IMG/VR virus record: IMGVR_UViG_3300044673_000126
Location: 1-59,680 of that record
Source: a virus
Length of the DNA: 59,680 nt
Direction: 5' to 3' (one strand)
Each line of letters begins with the position of its first letter. Positions within the stretch are counted from its first letter, which is position 1. Positions 27,970-33,918 of the stretch are shown here, piece by piece. A program made the position numbers and the translations under genes. A model generated the notes under the pieces. The model did not search any database. It was not told where the DNA came from and worked only from the letters and a program-made list of their open reading frames with translations.

Positions 27970-28290
27970 AGAGACGGGATATCAAGGTGGCCAGCGGTGC
28001 CTAAAGCCTAAGCAGCCAAGGCGTTGAAACCGGCCAGACCTTGATACGCTACTCGAAGAAAGCGTGTGGGCAGAGCCCCATACAACCCCTGAGGCAACAA
28101 GCACTGTCTCAGGGGCCACCGTCAGGAGGAAACTCGGGAAGCATCACTAGCACCTACCGCTGACCGAGGGTGCGCTGAGGGCCGTCAAACCCCCTCTGAA
28201 GTGATGGTGCTTGATGCCTTGGGGCTCCGAAAGGACTCAGGGAATCACCTTCATCCCCGCAAGGGGATACTATGCCCCGAGGTCCGTGGA
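27970..28290 (+). ncRNA. Candidate structured RNA at head of right arm
   Basis: Several exact pairings occur in order. TATCAAGGT (27980-27988) pairs with ACCTTGATA (28038-28046), enclosing GGCC/GGCC. CCCCTGAG (28086-28093) pairs with CTCAGGGG (28108-28115). GCATCA+AGCACC (28141-28154) pairs with GGTGCTTGATGC (28206-28217), 12 bp around a 2-nt bulge. CCTTGGGGC (28217-28225) pairs with GCCCCGAGG (28274-28282), enclosing TCC-GAAA-GGA and ATCCCC-GCAA-GGGGAT, both with GNRA tetraloops. No credible protein gene fits. Large ornate phage RNAs such as GOLLD or ROOL are a possible analogue, but I cannot assign a class. Confidence 0.65.
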
Positions 28291-28321
28291 TCTAGGGAAT
28301 TACACCTTCGGAGGTCAACCG

Positions 28322-28429
28322 ATGTCCGCTCCCGTCACACCCTCTGAACTCGCTCGCTTCCTCTCTCTCTTCTACCAACCAGACCCAAATGGATGGCTCG
28401 ACCCTGTTGAGCTTGTCAAGTCCAATTGA
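28322..28429 (+). CDS. Micro-protein, 35 aa
   Basis: A 35-codon frame starts at an ATG with GGAGG 7 nt upstream. The product is MSAPVTPSELARFLSLFYQ followed by an acidic tail ending VELVKSN. Codon use looks coding (many third-position C and G). It is flanked on both sides by structured non-coding sequence, so it may be a leader peptide or a small regulator. Unrecognised. Confidence 0.5.
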   Translation: MSAPVTPSELARFLSLFYQPDPNGWLDPVELVKSN

Positions 28430-28790
28430 AAACCCCTGAAAAATATAAGGTTGAGACGAAACACACACGCGGGCTTCGTCGTATGAAAACCCCCCAATAC
28501 CCCCCCCCGGCAGTTCCGGAGCCCGGATGAATGAGAACGGCGGGATAGGGCCGCTCCGTATATGAGGGGAACGCCTAGCATGGGCTGGGTTGGAAGCTCT
28601 CTCCAGAGACTGAAGGCAGGATAAGCCAAGGTCAACGGAGTCTCTCCGCCTTCCGCTGCTGGCCTTGAGCAAGGTTCAGCAGGCACAACCTCACCCAACG
28701 CCGCAAGAGGCAAGGGGGCTTGATAACGTCGGTGCAGGATGGAGATTCACTGCACGACCAACGCGGCTAAGTGCCGCAAGAGGAGATCCC
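28430..28790 (+). other. Non-coding region with many hairpins
   Basis: No convincing gene lies in these 360 nt. AGAGACT near 28600 is complementary to AGTCTCT near 28640 (7 bp). GCGGC...GCCGC at about 28762-28777 sits just before the next gene's ribosome site. The stretch also holds two C-runs (C6 and C9) near 28485-28505 and an imperfect copy of the TTCCGGAG palindrome. It may extend the structured RNA upstream or form a separate 5' leader. Confidence 0.45.
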
Positions 28791-29315
28791 ATGCGGATCA
28801 ACATGACGAACATCCTGAAGGCCGGTGAGAAGAGCATCGCGGCCGTGAACAAGGGCCTGGAGTTCATCGAGGACAGCGCCAACGATCTCGTGAGCAAGAT
28901 CGTGGCCTGGGACCAGGTGGCGAAGGCTGGCCGGGAGCATCTGCTGTGGGCGCTGGCGGCGAAGGTGGAGGCCACGCTCGACGTCACGGATTGGGCCTTC
29001 CGCAACAGCCTCAAGGTCTACTTCGACGACTTCCAGAGCCCCGAGGGGAAGGCGTTCGCCAAGCTGGACAAGGGCCAGCAGCTCAAGATCGCGAAGGCGT
29101 GGTCCGAGGTCGTGGCGGGTGTGAAGGCTGGGAAGGGCACCGCGTCCCAGCAGCGGAACAAGCGCAAGCAGGCCAAGGCTGGGGTGGAAGCGCCCAAGAC
29201 CTACCGCCAAGTGCTGAACGAGGCCAAGGCTCTGACCCACGACGAGCAGGAGAGCCTGTTCATGGCCCTGGCGAAGAACCTGGGCATCAGCACCCGGAAC
29301 CTCAAGAGCGCCTAG
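28791..29315 (+). CDS. Hypothetical protein, 174 aa
   Basis: I choose the ATG at 28791 (AGGAG 5 nt upstream) over a TTG 126 nt earlier, which would read through the leader hairpins. The protein is helical with a basic, Gln/Lys-rich middle (SQQRNKRKQAKAG) and a charged C-terminus ending STRNLKSA. Highly expressed-looking codon choice. Unrecognised; a palindromic site follows 4 nt after the stop. Confidence 0.7.
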   Translation: MRINMTNILKAGEKSIAAVNKGLEFIEDSANDLVSKIVAWDQVAKAGREHLLWALAAKVEATLDVTDWAFRNSLKVYFDDFQSPEGKAFAKLDKGQQLKIAKAWSEVVAGVKAGKGTASQQRNKRKQAKAGVEAPKTYRQVLNEAKALTHDEQESLFMALAKNLGISTRNLKSA

Positions 29316-29319
29316 CAAG

Positions 29320-29334
29320 TTCCGGAGTCCGGAA
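29320..29334. repeat. TTCCGGAGTCCGGAA palindrome, copy 1
   Basis: A 15-nt perfect palindrome (one central base) 4 nt after a stop codon. As RNA it forms a 6-bp stem with a 3-nt loop; as DNA it looks like a dimer-binding operator. Further copies: 29680-29698, 31325-31341, 32727-32743, 38429-38443. Confidence 0.85.
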
Positions 29335-29393
29335 GTTCAACCCAAGCGGGGCTGGCATCGTGCTGGCCCCGCTATGTCTAGAAAGGGATACCA

Positions 29394-29678
29394 ATGCCTC
29401 GTGGCAACGAACACGAACCCTTCAACCTGGAGAAGCACTGTGCAGTGATGACCACACCACATGTCTACCTGAGCAGACGAAACCTGCTTACCCTCATCAA
29501 CAAGCTCGACCGAGTTGCCCGTGGGGAGTCCTCAGAATGCACACTGGTCAAGTGTGATACCAAGAACAAAGCCTTCCCTCAGACGCACCCCAGCATCCTG
29601 GTCACCGCCGTCGAGGACGAACACTACTACGTGGATCGTTCGCCCGGCCTTGTTCACCACAAGGATGAACCCAAGTAG
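29394..29678 (+). CDS. Hypothetical protein, 94 aa
   Basis: The ATG at 29394 follows a purine-rich site (GAAAGGGA). The 94-residue product is His-rich (nine His), with a central helix LLTLINKLDRVARGE and a strand-rich C-terminus. Unrecognised. It lies between two copies of the early-region palindrome. Confidence 0.6.
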   Translation: MPRGNEHEPFNLEKHCAVMTTPHVYLSRRNLLTLINKLDRVARGESSECTLVKCDTKNKAFPQTHPSILVTAVEDEHYYVDRSPGLVHHKDEPK

Positions 29679-29679
29679 C

Positions 29680-29698
29680 ACTTCCGGAGTCCGGAAGT
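29680..29698. repeat. TTCCGGAGTCCGGAA palindrome, copy 2
   Basis: Here the palindrome extends to 19 nt (ACTTCCGGAGTCCGGAAGT) and begins 1 nt after the stop codon of the upstream gene. It lies 17 nt before the next gene's start, so it can affect either transcript. Confidence 0.85.
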
Positions 29699-29714
29699 AT
29701 CTAAGGAGAGACCC

Positions 29715-29933
29715 ATGTCTCATGGACCGACCATTCCCGAAAACAAGATGATCGAACTCGCTGTGGAGTGCGCCGCATTCCGTGAGAGGATCGTCACCAA
29801 CAAGCTGGAAGAGTTCCAACGGGCGCTGATGAACCCCTCACCCAACATCGGCCTGCTCCAGATGCTGGCCGCTGAACTCCAACTCATGGACCATCGGCAG
29901 CTCGCCTCCCTCGAATCCATGATCAAGGTCTAA
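29715..29933 (+). CDS. Hypothetical helical protein, 72 aa
   Basis: A 72-residue protein with a good GGAGA site. It is mostly helical with heptad-like Leu/Met spacing (LLQMLAAELQLMDHRQLASL). It is acidic at the N-terminus. Unrecognised. Confidence 0.6.
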   Translation: MSHGPTIPENKMIELAVECAAFRERIVTNKLEEFQRALMNPSPNIGLLQMLAAELQLMDHRQLASLESMIKV

Positions 29934-29982
29934 CCACCACCCACCCGGGTGCTACGCGGCATACGCCGCATGAAAGGAATAC

Positions 29983-30594
29983 ATGAGCACCAAGAAAGCA
30001 ACCCCCGCGCCGACGCCGGTCGCCCCGCAACCTGATCCGGCCGCTGATGCCAGGCGCGCCATGATCACCATGTTCGTGGCCGAACTCATGGCACGAACCG
30101 AAGCCGTCCGCCCCCACTGGGAAGCCAAGGCCGCCGCCATGGCCAAGCCCGTCGCCGAGAAGAAGTCCAAGGTGGACACCGAGAACACCAGGCGCGCCGA
30201 TGCCATCGCCAAGGCCATCAAGCGTGGTGAGTTCGGGTGTCGCGCCGAGTCCGTCGCCGCACTCTTGGGTGTTGTGACTGGCCTCCCGGTGGCCTCAGCC
30301 TACAAGGCCATCAACTCCGAGCAGAAGAACGCCGAGAACGACAAGAGTGCTGTGCCCAGGACCAACCTCCGCACTGGCGTGTGCATCACCTCGAAGTCTG
30401 GCACCGTGTTCATGAACGCCGGTAGTGGCGGGTTCTGCCCGGCCGGTAGTGGCTCATGGGTCTATGCTGATGACTGCTACACCCTCAACCGCAGCAGGCT
30501 GTCCACGGAGGCTGAGATCCGGGAGTATGTCACGAAGCGCTTCGCCTACTTCATGGACAATGCCAAGGCCTTCATGCCCAAGACCCTCAAGTAG
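29983..30594 (+). CDS. Hypothetical protein, 203 aa
   Basis: A 203-residue protein. Residues 1-25 are Pro/Ala-rich and disordered, 25-90 are helical and basic, and the C-terminal half has three Cys (FGCRAES, GVCITSK, GGFCPAG) and Gly/Ser-rich turns. Residues 70-110 could be a helix-turn-helix (AESVAALLGVVTGLPVASAY), but this is weak. Function unknown. Confidence 0.6.
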   Translation: MSTKKATPAPTPVAPQPDPAADARRAMITMFVAELMARTEAVRPHWEAKAAAMAKPVAEKKSKVDTENTRRADAIAKAIKRGEFGCRAESVAALLGVVTGLPVASAYKAINSEQKNAENDKSAVPRTNLRTGVCITSKSGTVFMNAGSGGFCPAGSGSWVYADDCYTLNRSRLSTEAEIREYVTKRFAYFMDNAKAFMPKTLK

Positions 30595-30602
30595 GTGGCA
30601 TC

Positions 30603-30797
30603 ATGACCACCGAACACATCAGCTTTCTCATGCGCATGCGTGAAACCAAGCGGGCCGAGCTTGCTGCCCAGGGTGAGCGCATCTGCGCTGCCTTCGAGGA
30701 GATCAAGCACGTGACCAGCGAGGAAGAGCGCGACCTCGTCCTCTCCACCGTGGCCGATGAGGTCACTAAGTTCCGGATCATCCAGGCGAGGGCATGA
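30603..30797 (+). CDS. Hypothetical helical protein, 64 aa
   Basis: A 64-residue, fully helical charged protein (Glu/Arg-rich). The ATG at 30603 lies 8 nt after the previous stop, and its end overlaps the next start (ATGATGG). Unrecognised. Confidence 0.55.
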   Translation: MTTEHISFLMRMRETKRAELAAQGERICAAFEEIKHVTSEEERDLVLSTVADEVTKFRIIQARA

Positions 30798-31039
30798 TGG
30801 AAGAGATCCTGGAATACCTCACTCGACATGGCGCCCCCAGTCTGTGGCTCATGCGTAATGGCGAATGGGCCTGCACGCTCGATGTGTATGTCACACCTGC
30901 GGGGACATCGTTCAAGATCAAGTTCCTCACGGGCAAGACGCCGCTCGCAGCGCTCATCGGGTGCAAGAAGAACCTGGATGATGCCCTGGATGCGATCACC
31001 CGCGGCCTCAACACAACCAAACCAACACTCAAAGGCTAG
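30794..31039 (+). CDS. Hypothetical protein, 81 aa
   Basis: An 81-residue protein, translationally coupled to the gene before. It has alternating strand and helix segments, with a basic C-terminus (GCKKNLDDALDAITRGLN). Unrecognised. A short hairpin (CCCGTG-CGAT-CACGGG, 31049-31064) follows the gene. Confidence 0.55.
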   Translation: MMEEILEYLTRHGAPSLWLMRNGEWACTLDVYVTPAGTSFKIKFLTGKTPLAALIGCKKNLDDALDAITRGLNTTKPTLKG

Positions 31040-31097
31040 TTAATCACGCCCGTGCGATCACGGGTATAACGCAGCTCATGCTGCACGAGGAGGCCTC

Positions 31098-31241
31098 ATG
31101 GCCGGCAAGTCCAAGATTCAGGCGGTGAAGTTCGACAAGACGAACAAGAGTCAGATCAAGAACGCATCCACGCGGACCCGCTCCGGCGCCAGCACCGGGC
31201 CCAACCGCCGCCGCGCCCACGGCAAGCACTACAAGCACTGA
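31098..31241 (+). CDS. Small very basic protein, 47 aa
   Basis: The ATG at 31098 has GAGGAGG upstream. The 47-residue product carries about 15 Lys/Arg/His (ends GPNRRRAHGKHYKH) and is probably disordered and nucleic-acid binding. No family recognised. It is followed at once by a small membrane protein gene. Confidence 0.55.
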   Translation: MAGKSKIQAVKFDKTNKSQIKNASTRTRSGASTGPNRRRAHGKHYKH

Positions 31242-31242
31242 C

Positions 31243-31425
31243 ATGGACGCGCTCATCATCCTGGGGATCCTCCTGTTTGCGGGGATCCCCATCCTCCGTC
31301 GGCGCAGCAAGCGCAACATCCCCGCTTCCGGAGTCCGGAAGTCCACCGGCCAGGCGATCAATGCGCCCGGCTTCATCTACTACGCCGTCCCCGAAAGGGA
31401 GACCGAAGATGGGTGGTTCGTCTGA
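31243..31425 (+). CDS. Small membrane protein, 60 aa
   Basis: Residues 3-17 (ALIILGILLFAGIPI) form one membrane span followed by an RRRSKR stop-transfer patch. The rest is cytoplasmic-like. One copy of the early-region palindrome lies inside the gene and encodes ASGVRKS. Likely inner membrane; role unknown. Confidence 0.6.
   Translation: MDALIILGILLFAGIPILRRRSKRNIPASGVRKSTGQAINAPGFIYYAVPERETEDGWFV
31325..31341. repeat. TTCCGGAGTCCGGAA palindrome, copy 3
   Basis: A 17-nt perfect palindrome (CTTCCGGAGTCCGGAAG) located within the coding frame of the 60-aa membrane protein. Keeping the exact site inside a gene suggests selection for the DNA or RNA sequence itself. Confidence 0.85.
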
Positions 31426-31646
31426 TGGCCAAGCCAATCACCAACATCACCGCCATGCACGACATGCTTGGCATGGTCAAGGCTGGCACCATCTCGCCCA
31501 CCACCATGCTCCAGGTTGTCATGGAGTCACCGGTCGGCGCCTTCCTCCTGCTCCCCAAGGATGTGCAGGAAGCCCTTTGCATCATCGGAAGAGAATCCAC
31601 AGAACTCACACGCGCAACCCCCACAGGAGGACGCCATGTCCAGTAG
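31425..31646 (+). CDS. Hypothetical protein, 73 aa
   Basis: The ATG at 31425 overlaps the previous stop (TGATG). The product is Met-rich at the N-terminus (MAKPITNITAMHDMLGMVK) and helical. An in-frame GTG at 31413 is an alternative start. Unrecognised. Confidence 0.5.
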   Translation: MAKPITNITAMHDMLGMVKAGTISPTTMLQVVMESPVGAFLLLPKDVQEALCIIGRESTELTRATPTGGRHVQ

Positions 31647-31980
31647 CATCGTCCGTGATCCTCGCGAGAACGTCACCAAGAAGGAGTTCGGTGAACTCAA
31701 GCACCGCACCTTCACCATGCGTGACACCATCGCCGCCATCAACAACACCCTCCGCTTCTACCGGGGGGAGCTGCTGTTCATCAAGCGCTACGGCGCCAAG
31801 GCCCTGGGCTCAGGCCCCTCGGGTGAGCCCCGGGATGCCGCCTACTACGAGGCCCTCATCAAGAAGAACGAGGCCGACCTCAAGGAGTATCAGCCTGTGT
31901 TCAATGGGCTGATGCGCGAACTCCGGGAACTCAAGCCCTTCGTCCAGGCGAAGGACTGGTATCGAGACCTGGGGTTCTGA
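31636..31980 (+). CDS. Hypothetical helical protein, 114 aa
   Basis: The ATG at 31636 with GGAGG upstream is preferred over the longer in-frame reading from 31468, which covers the previous gene. The product is helical and charged with heptad-like spacing (residues 20-50 and 70-105). Unrecognised. Confidence 0.6.
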   Translation: MSSSIVRDPRENVTKKEFGELKHRTFTMRDTIAAINNTLRFYRGELLFIKRYGAKALGSGPSGEPRDAAYYEALIKKNEADLKEYQPVFNGLMRELRELKPFVQAKDWYRDLGF

Positions 31981-31981
31981 T

Positions 31982-32161
31982 ATGGCCCGCACTCCGAAGC
32001 CTCTCCGTCAGTCCTACAAGATCAAGAGCTACCGCATCATCGAAGACCCAGCCCACTCGTTCGATCCCACCATGCTGACCAGGGCGCAGGCCCGTGCCAT
32101 GCGCTGGGTTGCGCGCTACACCTGGCGATGGATCAGATGCCATAAGAAGGTTGGTGTATGA
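31982..32161 (+). CDS. Small basic protein, 59 aa
   Basis: Begins 1 nt after the previous stop and overlaps the next start (GTATGATG). Strongly basic, with Trp/Arg-rich C-terminus (ARYTWRWIRCHKKVGV). Possibly nucleic-acid binding. Unrecognised. Confidence 0.5.
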   Translation: MARTPKPLRQSYKIKSYRIIEDPAHSFDPTMLTRAQARAMRWVARYTWRWIRCHKKVGV

Positions 32162-32370
32162 TGTCTGAGCGTCAAGTCGCAGTCACCATCAACTGCTCCA
32201 AGCACACGTGCCTGGACGGCGGACACGCTTGCCCATACCTCAGGGCAGACGGCAAGACCGTGGCCGAGCCATGGTGCGCCCTCTTCCACGAGGGGCTCTC
32301 GTCTGATGATCAACGCTTCGATGGCGAGATCGAACGCAGCCGAACCTGCCGAGACAAGGAGCTCCTGTGA
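32161..32370 (+). CDS. Cys/His-rich small protein, 69 aa
   Basis: Residues 12-26 contain CSKHTC and HACPYL, with further Cys at about 39 and 64, a likely metal-binding fold. ATG codons at 32158 and 32161 both fit. It overlaps the next membrane protein gene by 4 nt. Function unknown. Confidence 0.55.
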   Translation: MSERQVAVTINCSKHTCLDGGHACPYLRADGKTVAEPWCALFHEGLSSDDQRFDGEIERSRTCRDKELL

Positions 32371-32555
32371 TCCCCTTCTGGAAGATGATGGCTCTCGTCG
32401 CGGGATTCATACTTGCCTTCTTCTTCGATGCCCTGGCTGTGACCAAGGCAAGCAGGCAGGAGATCCCCGACCTGGATGCCATGCTTGTCGTCCTCACAGT
32501 CATGGTAGTGTGGGGCGCACTGTTCAAGTGGGCCAACACTCAAGACGAAACGTGA
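32367..32555 (+). CDS. Two-span membrane protein, 62 aa
   Basis: Two hydrophobic segments (about residues 7-24 and 37-54) separated by a short charged loop (KASRQEIPDLD). This holin-like size and topology in an early arm could instead mean a superinfection-exclusion or membrane-modifying protein. It is coupled to the lipoprotein-like gene after it. Confidence 0.6.
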   Translation: MIPFWKMMALVAGFILAFFFDALAVTKASRQEIPDLDAMLVVLTVMVVWGALFKWANTQDET

Positions 32556-32725
32556 TCCGCGCATTTGTTCTCGCGCTTTGCTGCTTCACCGCAGCCTGCG
32601 CATCCGAGACGGCTGCCATCTATCTTGGTGACAGCCTCTTCGTCATTGGTGGAGCATTTGCCTCCACCCTTTCCCTCTCCCTTGCTATCGTTGTCTGCAC
32701 GATGAAGTGGCCAGACAAGCGATAG
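32552..32725 (+). CDS. Small lipoprotein-like membrane protein, 57 aa
   Basis: The GTG at 32552 overlaps the previous stop (GTGA). The N-terminus IRAFVLALCCFTAACASE ends in a lipobox-like Cys, and residues 33-50 form a second hydrophobic span ending KWPDKR. If lipidated it would face the periplasm. Pairing with the two-span protein suggests a membrane complex, for example immunity against other phages. Inference only. Confidence 0.5.
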   Translation: MIRAFVLALCCFTAACASETAAIYLGDSLFVIGGAFASTLSLSLAIVVCTMKWPDKR

Positions 32726-32726
32726 C

Positions 32727-32743
32727 GTTCCGGACTCCGGAAC
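32727..32743. repeat. TTCCGGACTCCGGAA palindrome, copy 4
   Basis: A 17-nt perfect palindrome (GTTCCGGACTCCGGAAC) starting 1 nt after a stop codon and 75 nt before the repeat winged-helix gene. It is the reverse complement form of copies 1-3. Confidence 0.85.
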
Positions 32744-32817
32744 AACCCCAACCCAGTAGGTGCCAGGCGCTGGGTTTACACACAGAGTGCATCCTGGCGT
32801 GCACACAAGGAGGACAC

Positions 32818-33822
32818 ATGTCCAAGATCATCACCATCCTGGCCGCCATCAAGACCGCCCCCCATGCGGTGAGCGTGCGGGAGATCGCCGAGCGCACCAA
32901 CATCGACGGCGTCGCCACCAAGGTGAACCAGCTCGTGCGCACCGGCCTCGTGGTCGCCGGCACCCGGAACTGCGCCGGGAAGTTCTTCACCAACCCCGCC
33001 AAGCGCGCCACCGTGACCACCTTCCTTGGCGGCGAGGTCTACATCAAGAACACGCTCCAGAGCATCAAGTCAGCGCCCCACGCCATCAACATCACCCGCG
33101 GCATGACCATCGAGGCGTTGCTGGACGCCAAGCTGATCAAGGAGCACTCCCGCAAGCGCGGCTACTTCTTCACGAACCCCGACATGCAGGACGTGGTGGC
33201 CGAGTTCATGGCGCCCGGCCCCGTGCCCACGTTCCTGGTGCCAACCCCGCAGTCCACCCCCACCGTGGCCTCCCCCTCCGGCCTGGTGTGCAGCTCCCTC
33301 GACAAGCAGGTGCTGCGCGCCATCAAGTCGGCGCCCCACGCCGTCGACCACCAGGAGATCGTGCGTCTGGTCAACGACAACCCGCTGTGCGTGGGCACCA
33401 GCATCGGGTTCCTCGCCGGCCTCGGCCTGATCCGGATGCACCGCAGCAAGCCGAACCACTACTTCACGAACTCCGACAAGGCGGGTGAGATCAACACCCT
33501 GCTCGCCACCGTCGCCACGACCACGCCTCAGGGCGAGCCGGTGCCGACCGACGCCGTCCTCGCCATGCTCCGCCTCTCTGAGCACGGCATCAGCATGAAC
33601 GGCGTCTGGAAGGCGTTCGAGAAGCTGGTCGCCGAGGGCCTGGTCCGCGCCGACAAGCGCGACGTCGATGCCAAGAGCAAGGACGTCCGCTACTTCGTCC
33701 GCAAGGGCAAGCGCCGCGAGGGCGACCTCCGGGCGAAGGCCGACAAGCGCATCGCCAAGCTGATCGCCGGAAACGACGACCTCGTGGACTACGTGAACGA
33801 GGCCGCCGACTCCATCGGCTAG
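32818..33822 (+). CDS. Tandem winged-helix-like repeat protein, 334 aa
   Basis: GGAGG precedes the ATG at 32818. The protein holds three clear repeats of about 80 residues that start AIKTAPHAVS, SIKSAPHAIN and AIKSAPHAVD. Each has a recognition-like helix and ends in a Gly-Leu-Val/Ile turn followed by FFTNP or YFTNS. A fourth, weaker unit starts MLRLSEHGISMN. The layout is that of linked winged helices of a DNA-binding regulator. A copy of the TTCCGGA palindrome lies just upstream, so autoregulation is a testable idea. The C-terminus is basic and helical. No family name is certain. Confidence 0.65.
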   Translation: MSKIITILAAIKTAPHAVSVREIAERTNIDGVATKVNQLVRTGLVVAGTRNCAGKFFTNPAKRATVTTFLGGEVYIKNTLQSIKSAPHAINITRGMTIEALLDAKLIKEHSRKRGYFFTNPDMQDVVAEFMAPGPVPTFLVPTPQSTPTVASPSGLVCSSLDKQVLRAIKSAPHAVDHQEIVRLVNDNPLCVGTSIGFLAGLGLIRMHRSKPNHYFTNSDKAGEINTLLATVATTTPQGEPVPTDAVLAMLRLSEHGISMNGVWKAFEKLVAEGLVRADKRDVDAKSKDVRYFVRKGKRREGDLRAKADKRIAKLIAGNDDLVDYVNEAADSIG

Positions 33823-33859
33823 TCGTTCGCCACCCACCAGTAACACCGCAACACAGCAA

Positions 33860-33892
33860 CCCCCGGCGCAGCCATCCCCGCTGCGCTGGGGG
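33860..33892 (+). terminator. 13-bp hairpin between early regulator and amidoligase gene
   Basis: CCCCC-G-GCGCAGC pairs with GCTGCGC-T-GGGGG around a 7-nt loop. No T-run follows, so it may act as an attenuator or RNA-processing hairpin rather than a full terminator. The remaining bases to 33918 contain only a GGAAAGGAG ribosome site. Confidence 0.6.
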
Positions 33893-33918
33893 ATTCGTCT
33901 ACGGGGAAAGGAGACATC

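Noticed and set aside
27830-28027. 65-aa plus-strand frame
   Set aside because: Overlaps the promoter zone and the first structured RNA stem, Pro/Gly/Arg-rich, no ribosome site.
27970-28300. Group I intron
   Set aside because: Some segments recall intron core elements (AAGCAGCCAAGGC), but no matching R/S pairing and no interrupted gene at either side.
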